Source: CAZVNZ01 sp964628515 (GTDB taxonomy: Bacteria > Bacillota > Clostridia > Christensenellales > Christensenellaceae). Taken from it: a stretch of 20,781 bases of DNA. The stretch lies in assembly GCA_964628515.1 (NCBI GenBank), contig CAZVNZ010000039.1, forward strand, positions 1 through 20,781, read 5' to 3'. This document shows, piece by piece, positions 7,318-14,080 of the stretch (the stretch's first letter is position 1; the number at the start of each line of letters is the position of its first letter). The position numbers and the translations under genes are program-made. Under the pieces are notes generated by a model. It saw nothing but the letters and a program-made list of their open reading frames with translations, ran no database searches and was not told the origin of the DNA.

Positions 7318-8682
7318 ATGAGCAGAATAAAAGATATGACAACAGGCAACCCAACCAAACTAATTTTACTGTTTGCGTTACCGCTTATAGTGGGAAATCT
7401 GGGTCAACAATTATATATGATAGTAGACGCCGTAATAGTAGGGCAGGGAGTAGGCGTGGAAGCGCTTGCCTCTTTAGGTGCAACAGATTGGGTATACTGG
7501 CTGGTGCTGTGGGTGGTGCAATCGCTGACACAAGGCTTTTCCATTTTAATTACCCAAAACTTTGGTGCAGGCAATATTCCCCAATTAAAAAAATCCGTAA
7601 CAATGTCTGCGCTTTTATGCTTAATTGTAGGCATCGCACTAACTTTTGCAAGTCTAATGTTTGCAAAGCCCCTGCTAAACTTGCTTAAAACACCGTCAAA
7701 TATTATAGAAGGCTCGCTGTCTTACCTGACAATAATGTATGGGGGTATACTAATACCTGCCGCTTATAATATGGCATCGGCAATACTGCGCTCCTTTGGA
7801 GACTCTAAAACCCCGCTAATTGCAATGGGCATTGCCGCCGTTACAAACATAGCCTTAGACTACCTTTTTGTAATGGGCTTTAAATGGGGAATACGCGGGG
7901 CGGCGGTAGCAACATTAATTGCACAATTTATTTCCTTTATATACTGCTTAAATGTGCTACGGAAAATAGACATTATTAAAACCACTAAAGAAGATTGGAA
8001 GTGGGACAAACATATGGCGGTGCGGTTATGTAAGTTAGGGTTTCCCTTAGCCTTTCAGCATGTGGTAATAGCAGGGGGCGGAATGGTGGTACAAAGTGTT
8101 ATAAACAGCTTTGGATTTATATTTGTGGCAGGCTTTACCGCTACAAACAAGCTGTATGGAATGTTAGAAAGCTCGGCGGTTTCCTTTGGGTTTTCCACCT
8201 CCACATATATGGCGCAAAACTGGGGGGCAAACCTTATGGACCGAATAGAAAAAGGGCTTAAAAGTGCGGTAAAACTATCTTTGTTTGTGTCAATACCCAT
8301 ATCTGTACTTGCCTTGTTTTTCGGCACAAATTTACTGGGGATGTTTATTTCCGCCTCCGAGGCGGATGCAACTCAAGTTTTAGCGGTAGCCTACCAATAT
8401 TTAACCACACTTAGCCTGCCCTTGGTTGTATTGTATTTACTTTTCACCTATCGCTCTGCCCTGCAAGGTTTGGGAAACACCATAGCGCCAATGATTTCGG
8501 GGATAATCGAGTTTATAATGCGTGTGGGCATAGCCCTGCTTTTGCCTATGCTAATAGGAAGTTTCGGCATTTTCTTTGTAGAGCCTGCCGCATGGTTAGG
8601 GGCTGCGGTGTATTTAATAATAATGTATTACAGGCAAATTAGAATAATAAAGCAAAAGAATTTGCGGTTTGTGCCGTCCTAA
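7318..8682 (+). CDS. MATE-family multidrug/Na+ or H+ antiporter
   Basis: Integral membrane efflux protein of 454 residues, the usual length for the family, with about 12 predicted hydrophobic segments in two similar halves. The N-terminus DMTTGNPTKLILLFALPLIVGNLGQQLYMIVDAVIVG is typical MatE domain, and the second half opens KLGFPLAFQHVVIAGGGMVVQSVINSFG. GVGVEALASLGATDWV and the mid-protein AAVTNIALDYLFVMGFKWGIRGAA are also family-like. AAGGAA lies before the ATG. A divergent AraC-type regulator adjoins it, which suggests induction by a small molecule. The substrate (drug, cationic toxin or metabolite) and coupling ion cannot be deduced. Confidence 0.93.
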   Translation: MSRIKDMTTGNPTKLILLFALPLIVGNLGQQLYMIVDAVIVGQGVGVEALASLGATDWVYWLVLWVVQSLTQGFSILITQNFGAGNIPQLKKSVTMSALLCLIVGIALTFASLMFAKPLLNLLKTPSNIIEGSLSYLTIMYGGILIPAAYNMASAILRSFGDSKTPLIAMGIAAVTNIALDYLFVMGFKWGIRGAAVATLIAQFISFIYCLNVLRKIDIIKTTKEDWKWDKHMAVRLCKLGFPLAFQHVVIAGGGMVVQSVINSFGFIFVAGFTATNKLYGMLESSAVSFGFSTSTYMAQNWGANLMDRIEKGLKSAVKLSLFVSIPISVLALFFGTNLLGMFISASEADATQVLAVAYQYLTTLSLPLVVLYLLFTYRSALQGLGNTIAPMISGIIEFIMRVGIALLLPMLIGSFGIFFVEPAAWLGAAVYLIIMYYRQIRIIKQKNLRFVPS

Positions 8683-8705
8683 TTTTTTAATGGTGATTGA
8701 TTTTA

Positions 8706-8770
8706 GTAAGTGGGTGTAGGCCTGCTTGTGTGTAATAGTTTAGACGGGTAAGTGGGTGTAGGCCTGCTTG
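8706..8770 (+). repeat. Perfect 23-bp direct repeat pair behind the MATE gene
   Basis: Two identical 23-bp copies sit at 8706-8728 and 8748-8770, separated by 19 bp. Each includes AAGTGGGTGTAGGCCTGCTT, which can fold as + strand RNA into a 7-bp stem (AAGTGGG with CCTGCTT, two G-U pairs) around TGTAGG. The first copy starts 24 nt after the MATE stop. Only two copies exist and no T-run follows them, so they are not terminators by themselves. Confidence 0.9.
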
Positions 8771-8784
8771 ATAAAATTAATAAC

Positions 8785-8837
8785 TACCGGTTGTTTTCCA
8801 CCTAAGAAATAACTTATATAAAAAAGTTAAGCCGGTA
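8785..8837 (+). promoter_or_regulatory. Nested stem-loop, candidate structured RNA
   Basis: TACCGG (8785-8790) pairs with CCGGTA (8832-8837), extended by TT with AG. Inside it TAACTT (8810-8815) pairs with AAGTTA (8824-8829) around an 8-nt loop. About 17 unpaired bases (8793-8809) remain on the 5' side. It ends 8 nt before the downstream terminator hairpin. The layout resembles an aptamer plus expression platform, but I do not recognise a known riboswitch consensus. Confidence 0.35.
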
Positions 8838-8845
8838 CTTATACG

Positions 8846-8896
8846 GGGTTGTATATGCAGTTTATGCCCAATAATTTGCATGTACAGCCCTTTTTT
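8846..8896 (+). terminator. Intrinsic terminator between MATE and the oxidoreductase gene
   Basis: Bases 8846-8859 pair with 8877-8890 over 14 positions (12 Watson-Crick and two G-U) around a 17-nt loop, followed by six T's (8891-8896) and a further T4 at 8901. It probably ends the MATE transcript 163 nt after the stop. An outer perfect 9-bp inverted repeat, TATACGGGG (8840-8848) with CCCCGTATA (8906-8914), competes with the first three pairs of the stem. Confidence 0.7.
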
Positions 8897-8952
8897 ATGC
8901 TTTTGCCCCGTATATTGCAACAAGGGTACAAAAAGTCAAACATTTATGCTAT

Positions 8953-8958
8953 TATAAT
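8953..8958 (+). promoter_or_regulatory. Possible -10 element of the oxidoreductase gene
   Basis: A perfect TATAAT lies 35 nt before the start codon at 8993 and downstream of the terminator. No good -35 box sits 16-18 nt upstream, so this is a partial promoter at best. Confidence 0.4.
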
Positions 8959-8992
8959 TATAGAAATTTTAATAGGAAGCGAGGAGTATGTT

Positions 8993-9574
8993 ATGAAGAG
9001 TTTACTTTTTATTAACGCATGCGTCAGAGAGAATTCCCGTACATTAAATTTATGCAGAAAATACTTAGATGCCTTTTTGGGCAGCCACAAAGATTATGCA
9101 CTAACGGAGGTAAATTTACAAAATTTACAGCTAAAGCCCTTATACAAAGACACGGTAGAGCTTAGAATACAGCTAACGGAAAGTGGTAGCGACCACCCGA
9201 TGTTTGAGCAAGCACGCCTGTTTGCAAATGCGGATATGATAGTAATAGGCGCACCCTACTGGGATTTTTCCTATCCTGCCATTTTAAAGGTATATATAGA
9301 ACACATTTTTGTAAACACCATTACTTTTATATACGACAACACAGGTATACCAAAATCGTTATGCAAATTTGAAAAACTGGTGTATATATCCACAAGCGGA
9401 GGCATGGTGGAGGCGGAAAACTGTGCAACTAATTATATTAATACGGTAGGCAAGTTTTTAGGGGGTTGCAAGCCTATATATTGCTTTGCACAAGGTTTGG
9501 ATATTTGGGGCGCAGATGTAGAAGGGATTTTGGATAGGGCTTTTAGGGAGGTTTTAGAGACGGGAGGTAATTAA
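8993..9574 (+). CDS. Flavodoxin-fold NAD(P)H-dependent oxidoreductase
   Basis: A 193-residue protein of the FMN-dependent NAD(P)H:quinone reductase and azoreductase type. MKSLLFINACVRENSRTL is the first beta strand and FMN phosphate loop. ADMIVIGAPYWDFSYPAILKVYIEHIFV is the second flavin loop, comparable to PMYWFSFPAPLK in AzoR-like enzymes. KLVYISTSGGMVE is the next strand and flavin contact. I chose the ATG at 8993 because GAGGAG (8981-8986) lies 6 nt before it. An open frame extends upstream to 8849, but that part encodes the terminator hairpin and has no ribosome site. It follows the MATE gene on the same strand, behind a terminator. The substrate is unknown; quinone or xenobiotic reduction would fit an efflux and detoxification setting. 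Confidence 0.85.
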   Translation: MKSLLFINACVRENSRTLNLCRKYLDAFLGSHKDYALTEVNLQNLQLKPLYKDTVELRIQLTESGSDHPMFEQARLFANADMIVIGAPYWDFSYPAILKVYIEHIFVNTITFIYDNTGIPKSLCKFEKLVYISTSGGMVEAENCATNYINTVGKFLGGCKPIYCFAQGLDIWGADVEGILDRAFREVLETGGN

Positions 9575-9629
9575 CGGTAGCACGATTACACAAAAAGTAA
9601 GTAGTTGTTAGTTGCTGTAAGAAAATGAG

Positions 9630-9776
9630 ATGCCAAGCATTATTATAATACCGAGTGCATTTATTATTATTGGAATCGCATTATTTGCGTACGGACGTTT
9701 TTCTGTTAAAATGCGGTATTTTATTATGCAAAACGGTATATTCATATATTCATTTCCCCCAAAAACCATTGCATAA
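9630..9776 (+). CDS. Possible 48-residue single-pass membrane peptide
   Basis: An open frame from ATG at 9630 to TAA at 9774-9776 lies in the 318-nt gap between the oxidoreductase and the YabE-like gene. Its product begins MPSIIIIPSAFIIIGIALFAYGRF, a plausible membrane helix, followed by a basic patch KMRYF and a short tail ending FPPKTIA. No strong ribosome binding site precedes it, only a purine-rich GAAAATGAG touching the start, and its 3' end overlaps the -35 box of the next gene. AT-rich noncoding DNA can yield Ile- and Phe-rich frames by chance. Bases 9575-9629 hold nothing else I can support. Confidence 0.2.
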   Translation: MPSIIIIPSAFIIIGIALFAYGRFSVKMRYFIMQNGIFIYSFPPKTIA

Positions 9777-9797
9777 CTTCCACAAAAATGCTATAAT
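9769..9797 (+). promoter_or_regulatory. Sigma-A promoter of the YabE-like gene and rsmA
   Basis: TTGCAT (9769-9774) and TATAAT (9792-9797) are separated by exactly 17 nt. The predicted transcript starts near 9804 and has a leader of about 90 nt before the ATG at 9893, which is preceded by AAGGAG. Confidence 0.7.
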
Positions 9798-9892
9798 ATA
9801 TTTAATATAATTGGGGAAATGTAACCAAATTTACCTTTGGTGCCAAACTAAACACGCAATCAACTCCCCTCATATATATTAAGGAGCAATAA

Positions 9893-11200
9893 ATGAAAAG
9901 AAAACGTAAGGATGTTGTAATAGAGCCGGAAAAAAAGTATAACCGAGTGCTTTATACCTCCCGCAGAAGAAATTTTTCCGAGGAGGATATTACCCCTACC
10001 TCGCAAACATCAAGAATACCCAGAGTCAGAAAACCCGTTAAAAAAGGGAATTTTATTACCGACTCAGCCAATGCCCTAATAACAAAACTGGGTATAAAAC
10101 AATCAATAAAATCATCCCAATTAGGAAATGGCGACAAAAAATCCAAAAAAAGAGGGCAAAACCCATTTAAAGACGGATTTATTCGCACTACTTTAATTGC
10201 CTGTGTGATAGTTGTGGGTGTATCCGCTATTGCAATACCAACATCTTTTGCACGTAAAACCACGAGCATAAAAGTAAACGACAACGGCAGAGTTTTTGAG
10301 TCTAACACCGTTGCTCTTACTGTTGGAGAGTTTTTAAAAGAAAATCAAATAGAAGTCTCCGAGGACGATATTTTAGAAACAAGCATAGCAACACCCATTC
10401 AAGAGGGTATGGAAATTGTAATTAGGCGTGCAATGCCCATAACCATAAGGACGCAAGACGGAGAGCTTTCCATAGAAATGATAGCAGGCACGGTAGCGGA
10501 CGCACTTGCAAAGGCAAATGTAACACCGGCGCCCGAGGACGAAATTTACCCCTCCACAGAAACCTTTACCCGTCCCGAAATGGTTATAGACCATATAAAA
10601 GTAGAAACAAAGGAAGTCAGCGAGTTTAGAGAAATTCCTTTTAAAAAGACAGAAAGGGAAGATAAAACCTTGGCAAAAGGCTCTACTAAAATTGCTCAAC
10701 ACGGCGAAAACGGCGAGCTTGAAATTATATTTAAGCAGGTATACAAAAACGGAATGCTAATTTCCGAAGAAGTTGTGGGAGAGGAAGTGGTAAGAGAGCC
10801 CATAACAGAAATTACCGCAGTAGGTACTTATGTAAAACCCAAACCCAAACCCAAACCGGCGGCAAAATCCGGCGGTGGCGGCGGCGGTGGCGGCAAGCAA
10901 CCGGTAGTGGACGGAAGTGGCAGATACGTGCTTACGGTTACGGCAACGGCATACTGTGCGGAGTGTAACTCGGGGGGCAAAACCTCCACGGGCACATATC
11001 CTCAAAGAGGCACAATAGCCGCAAATCCATCTATATTGCCTTACGGCACAATAATAGATATTCCCGGTTACGGTACGGGCAGAATAGAAGATACCGGCGG
11101 TTTTGCAAGAAGCAACCCCTATGCAATAGATGTGTTTATGGACAGCCACGACCAATGCTATGCGTGGGGCAGAAAATCCGTGCAAATTACTATACATTAA
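9893..11200 (+). CDS. YabE-like cell-wall protein with DUF348, G5 and 3D domains
   Basis: Predicted wall-remodelling enzyme of 435 residues related to B. subtilis YabE and to resuscitation-promoting factors. A basic cytoplasmic N-terminus of about 95 residues precedes one membrane helix (about 97-120). Two DUF348 ubiquitin-like modules follow (about 123-180 and 181-237), then a G5 domain (about 236-313), a PKPKPKP and poly-Gly linker (315-336), and a C-terminal 3D domain (345-435). The 3D domain has ATAYCAECNSGGKTSTG, GTIAANPSILPYGT and the aspartates of RIEDTGG and IDVFMDSH, the MltA-like catalytic fold expected to act on peptidoglycan glycan strands. It lies 18 nt before rsmA, as in Bacillus, but without the rnmV gene that separates them there. 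The long N-terminal cytoplasmic arm is more than an anchor needs. Confidence 0.92.
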   Translation: MKRKRKDVVIEPEKKYNRVLYTSRRRNFSEEDITPTSQTSRIPRVRKPVKKGNFITDSANALITKLGIKQSIKSSQLGNGDKKSKKRGQNPFKDGFIRTTLIACVIVVGVSAIAIPTSFARKTTSIKVNDNGRVFESNTVALTVGEFLKENQIEVSEDDILETSIATPIQEGMEIVIRRAMPITIRTQDGELSIEMIAGTVADALAKANVTPAPEDEIYPSTETFTRPEMVIDHIKVETKEVSEFREIPFKKTEREDKTLAKGSTKIAQHGENGELEIIFKQVYKNGMLISEEVVGEEVVREPITEITAVGTYVKPKPKPKPAAKSGGGGGGGGKQPVVDGSGRYVLTVTATAYCAECNSGGKTSTGTYPQRGTIAANPSILPYGTIIDIPGYGTGRIEDTGGFARSNPYAIDVFMDSHDQCYAWGRKSVQITIH

Positions 11201-11218
11201 TACAGGGAGATACAGTAA

Positions 11219-12049
11219 TTGAATTTAGCCTCCCCTAAAATCGTTAAAGAAATTTTGCTTAAATACGGGCTTTCTCCCTTAAAGAAGTTTGGGCAAAATT
11301 TTTTGTGCGACGAAAATGTGGTAAATAAAATTGCACAAACGGTACAAATAGGGGCAAATGTATTAGAAATTGGACCGGGCATTGGTACGTTAAGCAAGGC
11401 TTTAAGCATGCGTGCCAAAAAAGTAGTGTGCGTGGAAATCGACAAAGGCATGGTAGAGGTGCTAAAAGAAACGCTAAGCACCTGCCCCAACATAACCGTA
11501 ATAAACGAGGACATTTTAAAAACGGACTTGGCTAAACTTCAAAAAGAGCATTTTAATGGGGAGGATTTTTGCGTTTGTGCAAACCTTCCTTATTATATTA
11601 CAAGCAAAATAATTTTTAAGCTTTTGGAGGGTGATGTTTGCGTAACAAGCATTTGCGCAATGGTTCAAAGCGAGGTTGCACAGCGTTTAACAAGCAATCC
11701 CGGAGACGCAAACTACGGTGCAATAACAGTTTCGTGCAGGTACTATACTGTGCCTAAGTTGCTTTTTTACGTGTCCAAAAACTGTTTTTACCCTATGCCC
11801 GAAGTAAAAAGCGGGGTAGTCTATATGGATATTTCCAAAAATATTTTTGATGTAGAGCGTAAAATCTACACAAAGGTAATAAAAACCGCTTTTTCCATGC
11901 GGAGAAAAACCATATACAACAACCTTTTGCAAATAATGGCAAAAGAAGAGGTTTCAAAGCTGTTAGAAGTGTGTAATATAGAGCAACGCACCCGTGCAGA
12001 AGCACTTAGCGAAAAAGATTTTTACAATCTTGCTAAAAATTTAAAATAA
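11219..12049 (+). CDS. rsmA: 16S rRNA (adenine1518-N6/adenine1519-N6)-dimethyltransferase
   Basis: KsgA/RsmA dimethylates two adjacent adenines in helix 45 of 16S rRNA late in 30S assembly. The 276 residues show the SAM motif I LEIGPGIGTLSKAL, the acidic ribose contact VCVEIDKGM, the NEDILKTD motif and the catalytic NLPYYITSKIIF (N-L-P-Y). The opening KYGLSPLKKFGQNFLCDENV is the family's conserved start. It begins with TTG at 11219, set by AGGGAG (11204-11209) 9 nt upstream and by family alignment. It shares the promoter of the 3D-domain gene. Absence of RsmA usually gives kasugamycin resistance. Confidence 0.96.
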   Translation: MNLASPKIVKEILLKYGLSPLKKFGQNFLCDENVVNKIAQTVQIGANVLEIGPGIGTLSKALSMRAKKVVCVEIDKGMVEVLKETLSTCPNITVINEDILKTDLAKLQKEHFNGEDFCVCANLPYYITSKIIFKLLEGDVCVTSICAMVQSEVAQRLTSNPGDANYGAITVSCRYYTVPKLLFYVSKNCFYPMPEVKSGVVYMDISKNIFDVERKIYTKVIKTAFSMRRKTIYNNLLQIMAKEEVSKLLEVCNIEQRTRAEALSEKDFYNLAKNLK

Positions 12050-12128
12050 AAAGAGGAAAAAAGGCTTAAATGTAGAATAATAAGAATATGGGGAAAGATA
12101 ATAATTTTGTAGAGTTATTATTACTTAC

Positions 12129-12157
12129 ATAACATCTGCTAACAATTTTGTTAAAAT
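12129..12157 (+). promoter_or_regulatory. Candidate pckA promoter with overlapping dyad
   Basis: ATAACA (12129-12134) and TAAAAT (12152-12157) are 17 nt apart, four and five matches to consensus. A dyad, TAACAA (12140-12145) with TTGTTA (12148-12153) and a 2-nt centre, lies between the boxes and overlaps the -10. It could be an operator for a repressor of gluconeogenesis. Both assignments rest on pattern alone. Confidence 0.4.
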
Positions 12158-12183
12158 ATATATTTTGAAATCGGAGGATTATT

Positions 12184-13839
12184 ATGGCTACTAAACAAAA
12201 TTACAAATGGAACGAAATCAAACAGGGTACGTATTTTACAGATATTCGTACTACTATTGAAACTGCTTTTTACGGCAACAACGTGTATCCCGTTGAAACT
12301 CTCAAAGAAGCATACAAGTTAGCTTGCGATGCACCGGGAACGGTTATTACAGATATACCCGTATACAAGCCGGAAGAAACAGGACTACCTGCAGATGCAA
12401 AGGTTCTTCTTTTTAATGATGGTAACGTGGGCGGAAGAGCGGCAGCGGCTCGTTGCATTTTAGGTAGCAACGACTACTACGGCAACCCTGTAACATCGGG
12501 AAAATACGGCGCAATAATTAAAGAAGCTATTTATCAAGCAAGAAGATCTCAATTATATCATGCGCAAGCCTACATCGGTCTTGCACCGGAATTTATGGTA
12601 AAAGCCCATCTTTGCATACCCGAAGGGGAAGAAAACATTATGTATTCTTGGTTGTATAACTTCCAATATCTTACAGAATGTTATTACGAAATGTACAAAG
12701 AATCTGCGGTTATTCCCGAAGGAGATATTTATATTTTCTCCGACCCACAATGGTCTCACCCCGATTTCCCAATGGGTATGGCATTTTTTGCACCCGAAGC
12801 CAACTGTGCTTGCTTACTTGGCATGAGATATTTCGGCGAGCATAAAAAAGGTACGCTAACACTTGCTTGGGGTATTGCAAACAGAAACGGTTTTGTATCC
12901 TGCCACGGCGGACAAAAACGTTACAACCTAAAAGACGGCTCTAAATTTGTAGCCGGTGTGTTTGGGCTGTCAGGTAGCGGAAAATCTACCATTACACATG
13001 CTCATCACGATGGAAAATACGACATTACCGTTCTTCATGACGATGCTTTTGTTATTTCCAGAGAAACCACGGCATCCGTAGCTTTAGAGCCTGCATATTT
13101 TGATAAAACTCAAGATTACCCCATGGATTGCGATGATAACAAATACCTTGTTACCGTGCAAAACAACGGCGTAACGGTGGACGATAAGGGCAACAAAGTT
13201 TTAGTTACGGAGGACATTAGAAACGGCAACGGTCGTGCAATGAAATCTAAATTATGGAGCCCCAACAGAGAGGACGTTTTCCACGAGCCTGCAAACGCAA
13301 TCATATGGCTAATGAAAGACCCGACACTTCCTCCCGTTGTTAAAATTGACGATGCGGTACTTGCCTCCACAATGGGCGCAACCTTAGCTACAAAGCGTAC
13401 AAGCGCAGAGAGACTCGCCCCCGGCGTAGACCCGGATGCACTTGTTGTAGAGCCATACGCAAACCCCTTCAGAACCTACAAACTTGTAGACGATTACAAC
13501 GGCTTTAGAGCATTGTTTGCAGAAAAAGGGCTTGATTGCTACATCTTCAACACAGGTCACTTCGGCGAAAAGAAGGTTACAAAAGAAGCAACATTAGGTA
13601 GCTTAGAGTCCATAATAGAAGGCAAAGCAAAATTCGAGAGTTTTGGGGGCATTGAAGGCGTTTCCTACCTACCGGTAGACGGCTTTAATCCGGACTTTAA
13701 GGATGCTAACTACACAAAACAGCTTGCGGCTCGTATGCAAGACAGAATAGACTTCATCTCCTCAAGAGAAGAATTTGACAAACTGCCTGACGAGACGGTA
13801 GAAGTTATTAAAAAGGTTATTTCCCAGATTTCTAAGTAA
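12184..13839 (+). CDS. pckA: Phosphoenolpyruvate carboxykinase (ATP), divergent form
   Basis: Interconverts oxaloacetate plus ATP with PEP, CO2 and ADP; in anaerobes it often runs toward oxaloacetate. The 551 residues contain the P-loop GLSGSGKST (261-269), a metal-binding pair at Asp286-Asp287 (VLHDDAF), YFGEHKKG (216-223), which aligns with E. coli YGGEMKKG and its Mn-ligand Lys213, and His241 in SCHGGQ, matching E. coli His232. Near the C-terminus TLPPVVKIDD and NTGHFGEKK resemble the adenine-binding part. The usual GDDEHGW is reduced to HDDAF, and overall likeness to the E. coli type is loose, so this is a divergent branch. CGGAGG precedes the ATG. It is a single-gene unit with its own terminator. 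Confidence 0.85.
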   Translation: MATKQNYKWNEIKQGTYFTDIRTTIETAFYGNNVYPVETLKEAYKLACDAPGTVITDIPVYKPEETGLPADAKVLLFNDGNVGGRAAAARCILGSNDYYGNPVTSGKYGAIIKEAIYQARRSQLYHAQAYIGLAPEFMVKAHLCIPEGEENIMYSWLYNFQYLTECYYEMYKESAVIPEGDIYIFSDPQWSHPDFPMGMAFFAPEANCACLLGMRYFGEHKKGTLTLAWGIANRNGFVSCHGGQKRYNLKDGSKFVAGVFGLSGSGKSTITHAHHDGKYDITVLHDDAFVISRETTASVALEPAYFDKTQDYPMDCDDNKYLVTVQNNGVTVDDKGNKVLVTEDIRNGNGRAMKSKLWSPNREDVFHEPANAIIWLMKDPTLPPVVKIDDAVLASTMGATLATKRTSAERLAPGVDPDALVVEPYANPFRTYKLVDDYNGFRALFAEKGLDCYIFNTGHFGEKKVTKEATLGSLESIIEGKAKFESFGGIEGVSYLPVDGFNPDFKDANYTKQLAARMQDRIDFISSREEFDKLPDETVEVIKKVISQISK

Positions 13840-13879
13840 ATTTTGGTAGTATAACCATAAAAGCAAAAGGTATAAATAG

Positions 13880-13914
13880 GCTCTCGTTGGTAATGCCGAC
13901 GGGAGCTTTTATTT
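13880..13914 (+). terminator. Intrinsic terminator of pckA
   Basis: An 11-bp stem, 13880-13890 with 13896-13906 (two G-T pairs), closes a TAATG loop and is followed by TTTTATTT. ATAAAAGC at 13857-13864 is complementary to GCTTTTAT at 13905-13912 and could compete for the 3' arm. Confidence 0.88.
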
Positions 13915-13927
13915 GATATAAATAAAA

Positions 13928-13977
13928 TTGGCATACATTCAAAATACCGCTAAAGCACATTTTTAGCAATAAGCCAA
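13928..13977 (-). terminator. Weak candidate terminator of the dusB operon
   Basis: On - , TTGGC (13977-13973) and GCCAA (13932-13928) enclose a second inverted repeat, GCTAAA with TTTAGC (13967-13962 and 13954-13949), and the outer stem runs into TTTTATTT. The stem is long and weak and about 100 nt past the dusB stop. The remaining bases 13978-14080 show no other signal. Confidence 0.25.
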
Positions 13978-14080
13978 CTCGCAAATTCTTTTTCTAATAA
14001 TATTAAACTGATGTGATTTTATATGCTAATTATAATACAACCCATCTACAAAACAGTCCACCCAATCAAACTATCCACTA

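Noticed and set aside
8706..8770. Minimal CRISPR (two repeats and one spacer)
   Set aside because: Only two copies, a 19-bp spacer shorter than usual, no cas gene; a hairpin-forming duplication fits better.
8849..8992. N-terminal extension of the flavodoxin-fold protein
   Set aside because: It translates the terminator hairpin and lacks a ribosome site, while GAGGAG precedes the ATG at 8993.
10757..11197. Antisense open frame of 146 codons opposite the 3D domain
   Set aside because: It mirrors the GC-richer, repetitive coding of the 3D-domain gene, has no ribosome site and no recognisable domain.
12140..12153. Rex redox-repressor site at pckA
   Set aside because: Rex sites read TTGTTAA-N4-TTAACAA; here the half-sites are in the opposite order with a 2-nt centre.
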